The notes below the pieces were generated by a model. The model saw only the letters and a program-made list of their open reading frames with translations. It was not told where the DNA came from and ran no database searches. A stretch of 64,000 bases of DNA from Streptomyces sp. 8K308 (GTDB taxonomy: Bacteria > Actinomycetota > Actinomycetes > Streptomycetales > Streptomycetaceae). The translations under genes were made by a program, and so were the position numbers. The stretch is taken from NCBI RefSeq assembly GCF_004348315.1, contig NZ_SMKC01000005.1, positions 1 to 64,000 on the forward strand, written 5' to 3'. This document shows, piece by piece, positions 42,383 through 51,347 of the stretch (its first letter is position 1; every line of letters begins with the position of its first letter).

Positions 42383-42415
42383 CCGTCCCGGCCCGCCCCG
42401 AGCCGGCCGGGACGG
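42383..42415 (+). terminator. Terminator of the chitinase gene
   Basis: CCGTCCCGGCC (42383-42393) and GGCCGGGACGG (42405-42415) form a perfect 11-bp GC-rich stem with an 11-nt loop, 37 bp after the stop codon. There is no U tract. Confidence 0.7.
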
Positions 42416-42790
42416 CACCCCCGCTCCAGGCCACCCCGGACGCTTGCCGGTGCTCGGGGCATCGGGTGCGGCGTCGCCGAGAACGAGAACGCTGTTCTTG
42501 ACAACGACCGGCGCGGCCATCACGGCCCCGACACGATTCAGCGACCACGAGGACTACCTACGCGCCCACACCGCCGGCCTGGCGACCACCATCGGCCTGT
42601 GACCGCGAGGCGTCTCCGCGGGCACCCGACGCGACGCCATGTGCCATGGCGCCCAGGAGGGGATCTGTGCCGCTCGGCGACCAGGTGGTGCCTACCGCCC
42701 CGGAAGACGGTAGCTGGCCGGATGGTCCCGGGACCCTGGTTCCAGCGAAGGTGAGGGCCGCCACCCGATCCCGAGGAAACGGCGACCTCC
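42416..42790. other. Stretch without a supported gene
   Basis: A plus frame ends with TRFSDHEDYLRAHTAGLATT at a stop near 42602, but it has no start signal and no recognised family. The rest is Pro/Arg-rich shadow. It lies between the chitinase terminator and the erythromycin-esterase remnant. Confidence 0.4.
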
Positions 42791-43495
42791 ATGCCGAGCC
42801 TGTCGCGGCGTGCCCTGCTTGGCGCTCCGGCGGTGACGCCCCTGTCGGTCATGGTGCGGGCGCAGGGCCGGGGCCCGGAACCGGAGTGGCGCGGGCCCTG
42901 GCCGACTCGGCCCTCCCGTTGGCCGGCACCGATCCCTGCGGCCCGCTCGCCGATCTCCGGCCGCTGGGCGCGGCGATCGGCGACGTACCCGTCGTCGGTC
43001 TCGGCGAGATGCTGCACGGCTCGCACGAGCTCTACACGCTCAAACTCCGGGTCTTCCGCTATCTGGTGGCCGAGAAGGGGTTCCCCATCTTCGCCCTGGA
43101 GGCGAGGTGGAGCGCCAGGCTGCTGCTCGACGCGTACGTCCGCACCGGCGCCGGCGACCCGCGCCGCGTCATGGCCGACGAGTTCGGCCGCGGAGCGGCC
43201 CCCTGGCACGTACAGGAGTACCTGGCCCTCGTCCGCTGGAGGCGCGAGCACAACGCGCGCCGTCCGCGCCGGCAGGTGCGGTTCCTCGGCACCGGCCTGT
43301 ACCACCCACGGCCAGGCAACGCACAGTTCCAGGCCGTCACCGACCATGTCGGCAGGCACCACCCGCACCTGCTCGACGTGTCGAGGGGCACTACCGCGCA
43401 CGTCGCGCCCACGCGGCGGCGGCCGACTTCGCGGCGCTTCCACCAGCCGACCGCGACCGCCTGGCGAGCCGCGCCCGCCAGGCCGTCGACTCACG
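42791..43495 (+). pseudogene. Erythromycin-esterase-family protein, frameshifted and truncated
   Basis: ATG 42791 begins a Tat-like leader (SLSRRALLGAPAVTPLS). The next frame gives PLADLRPLGAAIGDVPVVGL, GEMLHGSHELYTLKLRVFRY, LVAEKGFPIFALEARWS, PWHVQEYLALVRW and FLGTGLYHPRPGN. A third frame gives HYRARRAHAAAADFAALPP and RLASRARQAVD. GE..HGSHE and FALEA are the conserved catalytic-region motifs of erythromycin esterases and their many relatives. Frame changes near 42870 and 43385 and the loss of the C-terminal half make it non-functional. It is only weak evidence for past macrolide resistance. Confidence 0.6.
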
Positions 43496-43696
43496 TTCCA
43501 TTCGGCGTGCGGAGCCTCGACGCGCTCCACCGGTTCCTCGGCCTCGGCTCCGTCGACGCCACGGTCCAGCATCAGCTTCGGCGGTGCTGCCAGGAAGGCA
43601 TCGATCACCGGGCGAGGCCCCGCACAAGGGTCCGGGCCAGCCGTTCCGCGCCGAGGAGACCGGCACCCGCGGCAGGCACGCCGTGCGCACCCGGGT

Positions 43697-44056
43697 TCAC
43701 GGCTCTGACCACCCGTGATGCGGTGCGGCACCACGACGACGTCCGCCGCCGCGGCCGGCGCGCCCGGGACGCGGCTGTCCGGCGGCTTCGTCCGCGGCAA
43801 GCACGGGAACGAGCGCCGCGCGCCATGCCTCGACGGTCTGCTGCTTCTCGCGAGGCGCGGTCGCCAGCTCAGGGAGCGGCTCGGTCCGCAGGGCGACCAC
43901 CTCAAGCAGCTCCCGGAACCGCGGTTCGGCGCCGATCCGCCGCACGTAGTCCGCGACGAAACGCTCGACCCGCGCCAGCGGGGGCTCGTCACCGTCCGCA
44001 ACCTGACGCCCCGGCCCGCTCCACCACGCGACAGCGAACATGTTTGATCCTGGCAT
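43697..44056 (-). pseudogene. TetR-family regulator, C-terminal fragment
   Basis: The minus frame gives ARVERFVADYVRRIGAEPRF, RELLEVVALRTEPLPELAT and REKQQTVEAWRAALVPVLA, a typical helical ligand-domain stretch of TetR proteins. The N-terminal helix-turn-helix is absent: the frame begins in unrelated sequence at 44056. The end is out of frame from about 43760. It is a remnant next to the esterase pseudogene; the pair may once have formed a regulated resistance unit. Confidence 0.45.
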
Positions 44057-44121
44057 TCACGGCAAGTCGGAATGGGTCTCCGTCGAGGCGAGACGGGAGC
44101 CGCGGGTGAGAGGAGCGCGAG

Positions 44122-44775
44122 GTGCCGACATCCGGAAGCGGCCGCGGTGACGTGGGGCGGCGCATCGCCGACCGCCGCGCGAAGCTGGGGCTCAGCCAGG
44201 AGGAGGTGGCCGACCACGCCGGCCTGGCGGCCAGCTACGTCCGCTACGCGGAGCGACGCCCCGACGCGCCCGACACGGCCGCACTGCTCCGGATCGCGGC
44301 GGCACTCGACACGCCGGCCGCGACCCTGCTGGGAGCCGGCAACGACCTGCCGCCCGGCCTCGGCGAAGCGGGACGCCATCCGCGTCTCGTGGCCATGGAC
44401 GGCCCGGAGTGCCGGGAGCGACTGTCCACCCACGGTGTAGGTCGGGTCGCCGTCAGCACCCCCCACGGACCGGCCATCCTGCCGGTGAACTACACGGTGG
44501 TGGACGGCGGCGTCGCCTTCCGCACCGGGCAGGACAGCCCGGCCGCCCGGGCCGCGGGGGCCGAGGCGGCCTTCGAGGTCGACCAGATCGACGACGCGCT
44601 CAGCCGGGGCTGGAGCGTCCTGGTCACGGGCCCCGCCCGGCAGGTGACCGACCCGGCCGAGGTGCGGCGTCTTGACGAGACGGCCCACAGCGAACCCTGG
44701 GCGGGCGGCGCACGGGACCGGTGGGTGCGCATCGCCCCGGCCCGGATCACCGGGCGGCGGATCGAGACGGGCTGA
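44122..44775 (+). CDS. XRE helix-turn-helix fused to a PPOX flavin-binding domain
   Basis: A 217-residue two-domain protein. Residues 10-68 form an XRE/Cro-type helix-turn-helix (RIADRRAKLGLSQEEVADHA, SYVRYAERRP). Residues 85-215 form a pyridoxamine-phosphate-oxidase-like split barrel (MDGPECRERLSTHGVGRVAV, HGPAILPVNYTVVDG, VAFRTGQDSPAARAAG, VLVTGPARQV). Such fusions are probably flavin- or cofactor-sensing regulators or heme/F420-type oxidoreductases with a DNA-binding head; the ligand is unknown. The GTG start has GAGAGGAG six bases upstream. The next gene, nicotinate phosphoribosyltransferase, begins 22 bp later with GGGAGGAGG. The two are thus probably one operon, linking a redox-cofactor sensor with NAD salvage. 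Confidence 0.85.
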   Translation: MPTSGSGRGDVGRRIADRRAKLGLSQEEVADHAGLAASYVRYAERRPDAPDTAALLRIAAALDTPAATLLGAGNDLPPGLGEAGRHPRLVAMDGPECRERLSTHGVGRVAVSTPHGPAILPVNYTVVDGGVAFRTGQDSPAARAAGAEAAFEVDQIDDALSRGWSVLVTGPARQVTDPAEVRRLDETAHSEPWAGGARDRWVRIAPARITGRRIETG

Positions 44776-44797
44776 GCGACCGGGAGGAGGCGAGGCG

Positions 44798-46153
44798 GTG
44801 TCGGAGGCGGCGACCACCGATCTGTACGAGGTCACCATGGCCATGTCGTATATGGAGCACGGTCTGACCGGGCCGGCCACCTTCGGCCTGTTCCCCCGCC
44901 GGCTTCCACCCGACCGCGGATTCCTGGTGGCCGCCGGGCTCGAACCGGCCCTCGACTACCTCGAACGCTTCCGGGTGGGGCCCGAGGACGTCGCGGCGTT
45001 CGCCGAGGCGCTGCACCGGCCGCTCGCCAACCTCGCCCCGCTCCTCGGAACGCGGTTCACCGGCGAGGTACGGGCGGTGCCCGAGGGCCGGGTCGTGCTG
45101 GCCGGCGAGCCGCTACTCGAGGTGACGGCCCCGCTCCCCCAGGCGCAGTTGGTGGAGAGCGTGCTGCTCAACCAGCTCAACCACCACACCATGGTGGCCT
45201 CCAAGGCGGCGCGCTGCGTGCTGGCCGCCGACGGCCGGCGGGTGGTGGACTTCTCGCTGCGCCGCACCCAGGGTCTGGAGGCCGCGATGGCCGCCGCCCG
45301 GCTCGGCGCGCTCGCCGGCTTCGCCGCGACCAGCAACGTAGCCGCGGCCACCGCGTACGGCCTGCCGGCGACGGGGACGATGGCGCACTCCTACATCGAG
45401 GCGTTCGGCAACGAGGAGGCCGCGTTCCGGTCGTTCGCCCTCACCCACCCGGGCCCCGTGACCTTCCTGGTCGACACCTACGACACGGAGGCCGGCACCG
45501 AGGTGGCCGCCAAGGTGTTCCGGGAGATGGGGCTCGGGGAGGGCTGCGCGATCCGGCTCGACAGTGGGGACCTGGGCGAGTTGGCCCACCGCTCCCGGCG
45601 GATCCTGGACCGGGCGGGGCTGCCAGAGGTGCGGATCGTGGCCAGCGGCGGCCTTGACGAGTACGCCGTCGACGACCTGGTGCGGGCCGGGGCGCCGATC
45701 GACGTCTTCGCGGTCGGCACCAAGGTGGGCGTCGCCGCGGACGCCCCCTACCTCGACACCGCCTACAAGCTGGTGTCCTACGCGGGCCGGCCGGTGATGA
45801 AGCTGTCCACCGCCAAGGTGACGGCGCCAGGACCCAAGGCGGTCTGGCGGCGCCCCGGCGGACCCGATCTGATCGCCACCCGCGACGAGCCGCCGCCGGC
45901 CGGAGCCGAGCCGCTGCTGCGCACGGTGATGACCGACGGCCGCCGCACCGGACCGCGCGACACGCTGCGGGCGGCCCACGAGCGGCTGACCGCCGACCTG
46001 GCGGCGCTGCCCCGGGACGCGCTGCGCGTCCGGGGTCCGAAGATGCCCGTCCCCGTGGTCTCCGACCGGCTCGTGGGCCTCACCGACGAGGTGCGGAAGC
46101 GGATCGAGCGGGACCGGCCGAGCGCGCCGGCGGCACGGCCCCACGTCCCGTGA
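44798..46153 (+). CDS. pncB: Nicotinate phosphoribosyltransferase
   Basis: A 451-residue NAPRTase. TDLYEVTMAMSYMEHGL is the N-terminal signature. FSLRRTQGLEAAMAAARLGA, TGTMAHSYIEAFGNEEAAF (with the His phosphorylated during ATP coupling in characterised enzymes), VDTYDTEAGTEVAAK, IRLDSGDLGELAHRSR and KLSTAKVTAPGPKAVWR cover the whole protein. It joins nicotinate and PRPP to nicotinate mononucleotide in NAD salvage. Length matches the actinobacterial form. GTG 44798 follows GGGAGGAGG. It is the second gene after the XRE-PPOX protein. Confidence 0.95.
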   Translation: MSEAATTDLYEVTMAMSYMEHGLTGPATFGLFPRRLPPDRGFLVAAGLEPALDYLERFRVGPEDVAAFAEALHRPLANLAPLLGTRFTGEVRAVPEGRVVLAGEPLLEVTAPLPQAQLVESVLLNQLNHHTMVASKAARCVLAADGRRVVDFSLRRTQGLEAAMAAARLGALAGFAATSNVAAATAYGLPATGTMAHSYIEAFGNEEAAFRSFALTHPGPVTFLVDTYDTEAGTEVAAKVFREMGLGEGCAIRLDSGDLGELAHRSRRILDRAGLPEVRIVASGGLDEYAVDDLVRAGAPIDVFAVGTKVGVAADAPYLDTAYKLVSYAGRPVMKLSTAKVTAPGPKAVWRRPGGPDLIATRDEPPPAGAEPLLRTVMTDGRRTGPRDTLRAAHERLTADLAALPRDALRVRGPKMPVPVVSDRLVGLTDEVRKRIERDRPSAPAARPHVP

Positions 46154-46269
46154 GGGGCCCGCGGCCCGCAGGCGCGGTCGGCGACGGCCTCGCCGTCGTC
46201 ATGACGTGAGTGCGGCGAAGAGGTCGGGCACCAACCCCGCGTTGGGGTAGCTCAAGGGCACGGTCAACA

Positions 46270-46843
46270 CCGGCTTCTCGATGCCCGCGGCATCCCCACC
46301 CTCTACTACGGCTCGGAGATCGAGTTCCGGGCCGGCCGGCGCATCGACTGCGGCCCCGGTTGCCCGCTGGCCACGACGGGCCGCGCCTACTACGGGGACC
46401 ACGTCGAGGGCGAGGTGACGACGGCCGACTTCGGCGAGGTCGCCTCGGCGAGCGGCCCGGTCGCCGAGACGTTGGAGCAGCCGCTCGTCCGGCACGTGCA
46501 GCGCCGCCTCAACCAGATCCACCGTGCCGTGCCCGCCCTCCAGACGGGCCAGTACTCCACCGAGGGCATCTCGGGGAACATGGCCTTCAAACGGCGCTAC
46601 ACCGACCAGGAGACCGGGGTGGACAGCTTCGCCCTGGTCACGGTAAGTGGCGCGACGACCTTCACCGGCATCCCCAACGGCACCTACGTCGACGTCGTGA
46701 CCGGCGACACCCGGCGGGTGACCGACGGCACCCTGAGCGTGGCGGCGCCGGGCAAGGGGAATCTGCGGGTCTACGTCCTCGACCTGGGCGGCGCCAACGC
46801 CGCACCCGGCCAGGTCGGTGGCGTCGGGCCGTATCTGCGCTGA
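46270..46843 (+). pseudogene. Alpha-amylase (GH13), C-terminal remnant
   Basis: The plus frame reads DARGIPTLYYGSEIEFRAG, GDHVEGEVTTADFGEV, YSTEGISGNMAFKRRYTDQ, TGIPNGTYVDVVTGD and ends at TGA 46841-46843. RGIPTLYYGSEIEF is the conserved strand after the transition-state Asp in GH13, and the rest is the domain C beta-sandwich. The catalytic barrel (region I-IV residues) is absent, and no start exists. It is a dead 3' end. Confidence 0.6.
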
Positions 46844-46850
46844 CCCCGGG

Positions 46851-47052
46851 CCGGCCGGGAGCGGGAAGACGAGCCTGGCGACCAGGGAGGCGATCGCGAT
46901 CATCACCATGCGGAAGACGCCGTCCCGCCGGCTTTCCTCAACGTTGGCGACCACCAGGGCGCCTCCGGTGGAGAACGGGCTGGAGTCCACGGCCGATGCG
47001 GCCAAGCGCAGGACGAACGGCACAATCAGCGGCACCAGCACGCCGAACGATG
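46851..47052 (-). pseudogene. SLC13-type permease, C-terminal remnant
   Basis: The minus frame reads FGVLVPLIVPFVLRLAASAV, DSSPFSTGGALVVANVEES and FRMVMIAIASLVARLVFPLP. DSSPFST.GAL.VAN is a motif near the end of SLC13/dicarboxylate-type permeases. Only about 65 residues remain, with no start codon. It lies antisense between an amylase remnant and an amidohydrolase remnant. Confidence 0.4.
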
Positions 47053-47298
47053 CCCGCGGCCGCGTCCTCGGCGTGGCGCTCGACGCGGTGCGCGCCCGGC
47101 CCGACCGGTTACGCGCGACCGTCGTCATCGGCCAGCGGGAGCCACGCGCGGCCCTCGATGCCCTGGGCGGCCCGCACACCGCGGGAGCGCGGGGCATCCG
47201 GCTCAACCTGGTGGGCGCGCCGCCCGTGCCGCTCGGCCGGGCGGCTGCGTGACGAGGTCGGCGTCGACCGCCTGCTGTGGGGGAGCGACCGGCCCTGA
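47053..47298 (+). pseudogene. Amidohydrolase (TIM-barrel) remnant, frameshifted
   Basis: The plus frame reads RGRVLGVALDAVRARPDRLR, VVIGQREPRAALDALGGPH and AGARGIRLNLVGAPP. A second frame gives RDEVGVDRLLWGSDRP. GVDRLLWGSDRP is the metal-binding end strand typical of amidohydrolase_2 proteins. Both ends of the gene are lost. Confidence 0.45.
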
Positions 47299-47487
47299 GT
47301 TCACCGAGGCACCGGACCAGCGGGCCGGACGCGCCGCGCGGACTCGTCCCCGACCCGCGGTCCAACGGCGGCGGCTCCGACCGACTCGGCCTACCGCTCG
47401 CGCAGGACGTCCCCGCCCGGCCGTGGCCGAGCGGGGACGAGGCCGGCTGCGTGCGGACCGGCGCGAGCCGTCGGAACGGGCCGGCGG

Positions 47488-48405
47488 TCAGGGCACGGTG
47501 ACGCCGTAGGCGTTGGCCGCCTCGACGACCGGCTGGAAGAAGGTGACGCCGCCGGAGGTGCAGTTGCCGCTGCCCCCGGAGGTCAGGCCGAGGCCGGTGG
47601 AGCCGGACCACAGGGGACCACCGCTGTCGCCGGGCTCGGCGCAGATGTTGGTCCGGATCATGTCGTAGACGACCTCGCCGTTCCCGTAGTCGACCGTCCA
47701 GCCGAGGCCGGTGACCGAGCCGCAGCGCACGCCGGTGGTGCTGCCGCTGCGGCAGGCCGACTGGCCCACCACGGGGTTGGCGAAGCCGGTGATGGTGCCG
47801 CCGCCCGCCACCGTGCCGGGCACCGAGGAGGGCTGCGGGTCGTAGGCCACGAGGCCGAAGTCGTTGACGGGGAACGACGAGCCGGCGGTGTAGCCGATCC
47901 AGGCGGAGCCGTTGTGCCAGAGCGGGTACGGCGGCGTCGGACCGTACGGGTCGGCCGTACAGTGACCGGCGGTCAGGAAGTAGTAGCTGCCGCCGGAGCG
48001 GACGTTGAAGCCGAGCGAGCAGCGCCAGCCGACGTCGGCGTAGATCGCGTCGCCGCCCTGCAGGTACCTCTCGAACGTGCCCTCGGTGCGCTGGACGTCC
48101 AGCGCGCCGGCCAGGTCGCCGGCGCTGGCGGTGAGTTCGGCGAGGTCGGCCTCGGAGACCGTCTCGTCGACCAGGACCGTCACCGTGTCGGTCGCCTGGT
48201 CGACGGCCCAGGCGACGCCGCCGATGCCGGCGGCCTCGATGGCCTCACTGGCGGCGGACAACTCGGTGGCGCTGAAACCGCCTTCGTCGGCATGGGCGGT
48301 GGCCGGCAGGAACAGCGCCGACGCGGCGACCAGGCCGGTGGCGACCGCCAGGGCCCGTAAGCCGCGGGCGAGACGCCGGCGCGAGGTGGTGCGCTTCGAT
48401 CTCAC
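47488..48405 (-). CDS. Secreted streptogrisin-like serine protease (S1 family)
   Basis: A 305-residue preproprotease. An Arg-rich Sec signal peptide ([20 protein letters not shown], cleaved near HADEGG) is followed by a propeptide of about 80 residues and the mature domain starting near [20 protein letters not shown]. That start is very like streptogrisin B (SprB). The catalytic triad is His in YFLTAGHC, Asp in NDFGLVAYD and Ser in [10 protein letters not shown]. Cys pairs (CSLGF...GHC, SACRSG...VRCG, NICAE...GNC) fit three disulfides. GTG 48405 is preferred because GGAGGA lies six bases ahead; the ATG two codons upstream would sit directly on that site. Activation is by self-cleavage. Confidence 0.93.
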   Translation of the reverse strand: MRSKRTTSRRRLARGLRALAVATGLVAASALFLPATAHADEGGFSATELSAASEAIEAAGIGGVAWAVDQATDTVTVLVDETVSEADLAELTASAGDLAGALDVQRTEGTFERYLQGGDAIYADVGWRCSLGFNVRSGGSYYFLTAGHCTADPYGPTPPYPLWHNGSAWIGYTAGSSFPVNDFGLVAYDPQPSSVPGTVAGGGTITGFANPVVGQSACRSGSTTGVRCGSVTGLGWTVDYGNGEVVYDMIRTNICAEPGDSGGPLWSGSTGLGLTSGGSGNCTSGGVTFFQPVVEAANAYGVTVP

Positions 48406-48587
48406 GTGCATTCCTCCAGTGGGATTCGTCGATCCAGTGGATGAGACGGCTGTGAGGTGCGTGAAGCATGGCGATTCGGCACCCACCGAGCGGAGAACAC
48501 GCAAATCCGCGACAAGTGCCACACGAGATACTCCCATTCCGTCACGCTTTGACAAGGCGCACTTTCGGCCAGTAGCCGTCTGGGCCG

Positions 48588-49781
48588 TCACCGGGGGCGC
48601 CGAGCGGCGCGTGCGAGGAGCAGCGAGAGGGCGAGGAGGACGAGTCCGGCCGCGGGGGCCTGGGCGAGGGCGGCGGACGCACCCCACGCGTCGGCGGTGC
48701 GCCCGGCGAGCGACGCCGCCACCGCCGAACCGGCCGCGCCCGCGGAGTTGTTCCAGGTGAAGGCCTGGGTGAGAACGGTGGGGTGGACGGTGCGCTCCGT
48801 GAGGACGTTCAGCAGGACGAGCGTGGGCGGGACCGCCGCCTCCGTGACCACCACGGCCACGCCAAGCGAAACGGCTGACGGCGCGAGGGGAAGCAGCAGC
48901 GCCGTGCCCGTCAACCATGCGGTGGACACGACGAGTTGGTGGTGCGCCGGAGCGGAGGGCCGCAGCAGCCCGTAGAGCCAGCCGGAGAGCAGCCCGCTGA
49001 GGCCGGAGGCGGCGATGATCGGCGCGGCGGCGCCGGGGATCCCGTTGCTGATGGCGAAGGCGCTCACGGCGACCCCCATGGTGCCGAAGTACAGCCCGAT
49101 GGCCAGGTTCAGCAGGGCCAGGAGCAGAACGGCGGACCGCGGCCACCTCCGTCCGGCGCGGGCGTGTTCGGCATACGCACGGGCGGGCGGGGGAGCGGTG
49201 CGGACCTGGGCGGCCAGGGCCGCTCCCCCGCCGAGGATCAGGGCCGCGGCGATGGTGCTGGCCAGGGCGGCGTCGCCGACCGCGCCGAGCGAGGTGGCCA
49301 GCACGGGCCCGAGGAGGAAGGCGGTGGCGTTGGCGAGGGACTCCAGGGAGAAGGCGGTGGGCAGTTCGTCGGCCCGTTCGTCGCGCAGCAGGTGGGCCCA
49401 GCGGGCCGCGGACAGGGCGCCGAGTTGGGGGACAACCGCGCCGGCGCAGGTGGCGGCGGTGATCGCGGCCGCTGGGGTGGTGGAGGCGAGGACGCAGCCG
49501 ATGGCGGCGGCGTGGCCGATGAGCAAGCACGGCAGGACGCGGGTCTGTCCGAACCGGTCGATCAGACGGGCCAGTTGCGGGCCGGCCAGGGCCTCGGCGA
49601 GGGCGAATCCGGCGGTGGCGAGACCGGCGGTGCCGTAGGAGCCGGTGCGGGCGTGCAGCAACCAGACCAGGCCGAAACCGGTCATGGCGATGCCGACGCG
49701 TCCGAGGGCGGCGGTCAGGAAGAAGGCGGCGGCGCCGGGGGTGCGCAGCAGGGGCCGGTAGCCGGTGGCGGCGCTGGGCAT
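48588..49781 (-). CDS. MFS transporter
   Basis: A 397-residue major facilitator protein with about twelve spans, opening with [23 protein letters not shown] loop-2/3-type motif [14 protein letters not shown] is present. The second half repeats the layout ([19 protein letters not shown]). Relatives are drug or metabolite exporters with unknown substrates. ATG 49781 lies just after GGGTGTCC-type sequence and has no strong ribosome site. A long 5' region with a stable hairpin (49950-49971) precedes it. Confidence 0.87.
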   Translation of the reverse strand: MPSAATGYRPLLRTPGAAAFFLTAALGRVGIAMTGFGLVWLLHARTGSYGTAGLATAGFALAEALAGPQLARLIDRFGQTRVLPCLLIGHAAAIGCVLASTTPAAAITAATCAGAVVPQLGALSAARWAHLLRDERADELPTAFSLESLANATAFLLGPVLATSLGAVGDAALASTIAAALILGGGAALAAQVRTAPPPARAYAEHARAGRRWPRSAVLLLALLNLAIGLYFGTMGVAVSAFAISNGIPGAAAPIIAASGLSGLLSGWLYGLLRPSAPAHHQLVVSTAWLTGTALLLPLAPSAVSLGVAVVVTEAAVPPTLVLLNVLTERTVHPTVLTQAFTWNNSAGAAGSAVAASLAGRTADAWGASAALAQAPAAGLVLLALSLLLARAARRPR

Positions 49782-49949
49782 GGGTGTCCTTCGTCGCCGC
49801 CCGGCGGGGAGGGCCGTCCGGGGTCGCCGGCGCCTGAGTGAGCTGAGAGGTGCGACCCCTGGCCCGCCGGGGGACGTCCAGGACTGCGGTGGGACGGGAC
49901 ACGCGCCCTCACCGCCGCCCCCGACACCGGGCGGAGGAGAAACGTCAGG

Positions 49950-49971
49950 CCCGGACCAAGGCGGGTCCGGG
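49950..49971 (-). promoter_or_regulatory. Stable hairpin in the presumed leader of the MFS gene
   Basis: CCCGGACC (49950-49957) and GGTCCGGG (49964-49971) pair perfectly over 8 bp with a 6-nt loop. It is about 170 bp upstream of the MFS start and about 180 bp upstream of the divergent PHP gene. It could be a leader attenuator of the exporter or just a local structure. The rest of 49782-50150 shows no gene. Confidence 0.3.
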
Positions 49972-50150
49972 CGACCGGGGCAACAGTAGCAGGGCTGGCG
50001 ATGGGGGCGCGGGGGAGGTCACCAGGCCGGCGTCGTCCCGCGGCGGCTCACGAGCCGTGGGCCACCTCACCACGGCCCGTGCGGTGATGTTCGGCGGGAT
50101 GTTCGGCGGATTCGTGCGGTGTTCGCGCCGCGGTGCTGTACTGGGTCGAT

Positions 50151-51347
50151 ATGAGCGGACACGAGACAGTGACGGGGCCGAGCCGGCGAGCCGCGCTCGC
50201 GGCGGCCGGCGGATTACTGATCACCGCGGTCTCCGGGGCGACCCGGACGGCTGCCGCGGCCGCGCCCCGAACCCCGCCCGGGGCGGCCAGGACCTCCCGG
50301 CTCTCCACCGACACCCTGCTGGTCCACGCGGACATGCATAACCACACGATCATGTCCGACGGCGACGGCGACCCGGAGGCGGCGTTCGCGTCGATGCGGG
50401 CCGCCGGCCTCGACGTCGCGGCCCTGACCGACCACAGCACCCTGTTCTCCGTCGAGGGCCTCGACGGAGCGGAGTGGCGGCGGACGGGCGAACTGGCCGA
50501 CGCGGCGAACGACCCCGGGCGCTACACGGCGATCCGGGGGTTCGAGTGGTCGCACCCGCTGCTCGGACACGCCAACGTGTGGTTCACCGACGACTGGGTG
50601 GACCTGCTCGGCGCCGGTTCGATGGGCGGCTTCTTCCAGTGGCTCGGTGCCCGGCAGGCCGTGGCGAGCTTCAACCACCCGGGCCGCGAGCCGCTGCGGT
50701 TCGGCGGCTTCGACTACACGCCGGCCGTGCGCGAGCAGTTAGTGGGGCTCGAAATGTTCAACCGCACCGACGACTACCTCTTCCAGGGCTGGTCGAGCGG
50801 TTCTGACTCGCCCCTGGTGGCGTGCCTCAACGCCGGCTGGCGCACCGGGCTGAGCGGGGTGACCGACGAGCACGGCACCGACTGGGGCTTCCCCGAGGGG
50901 AAGGGCCGCAGCGGCCTCTGGGTCACCGAGAACACCCGGCAGGGCGTGTTCGAGGCGATGCGCGCCCGCCGGTTCTTCGCCACCCGGGTCTCGGGGCTAC
51001 GGCTCGACGCCACGGCGAACGGGGTCCGGATGGGCGGGGAGTTGGCGCTCGCCGCCGGTGACGTCAGGTTCGCCGTCGACCTCGACCGTGGTCCCGACTG
51101 GCAGGACAGGCCGCTCGTCGTGCAGGTGCTGCGCCCTGGCACGGACGTTCCGGCGGTCGCGGACGTCGTCGAGACGGTGGCCGGCCGCCTGGTGGAGTTC
51201 ACGGTGCCGCTCGACGTCGAGGACGGGGACTGGGTCGTGCTCCGCGTCTCCGACCCCACACGGGCCAACGAGACGCCGGGACCGGCGGGCCACCCGTGCA
51301 ACGACTGGGGCGTCGCCTACACCAGCCCCTGGTGGCTGGTGCCCTGA
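50151..51347 (+). CDS. Tat-exported PHP-domain metallohydrolase (CehA/McbA-like)
   Basis: A 398-residue protein with a Tat-type leader (PSRRAALAAAGGLLITAVSG). The PHP metal motifs follow: HADMHNHTIMSDGDGDPEAA, LTDHS, FEWSH and SFNHPGREP. The later beta-rich part ends in NDWGVAYTSPWWLVP. The family hydrolyses phospho- or carboxyl-esters with a di- or trinuclear metal site; some relatives are secreted phosphatases. The start ATG 50151 lacks a ribosome site, so a leaderless mRNA is possible. Codon 197 is TTA (50739-50741), implying bldA dependence. Its 3' end overlaps the convergent AraC gene by 31 bp. Confidence 0.8.
   Translation: MSGHETVTGPSRRAALAAAGGLLITAVSGATRTAAAAAPRTPPGAARTSRLSTDTLLVHADMHNHTIMSDGDGDPEAAFASMRAAGLDVAALTDHSTLFSVEGLDGAEWRRTGELADAANDPGRYTAIRGFEWSHPLLGHANVWFTDDWVDLLGAGSMGGFFQWLGARQAVASFNHPGREPLRFGGFDYTPAVREQLVGLEMFNRTDDYLFQGWSSGSDSPLVACLNAGWRTGLSGVTDEHGTDWGFPEGKGRSGLWVTENTRQGVFEAMRARRFFATRVSGLRLDATANGVRMGGELALAAGDVRFAVDLDRGPDWQDRPLVVQVLRPGTDVPAVADVVETVAGRLVEFTVPLDVEDGDWVVLRVSDPTRANETPGPAGHPCNDWGVAYTSPWWLVP

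Noticed and set aside
47488-49902. Minus-strand open frame of 804 codons
   Set aside because: The protease starts at 48405 with signal peptide and ribosome site; the upstream part is an out-of-frame shadow of the MFS gene.
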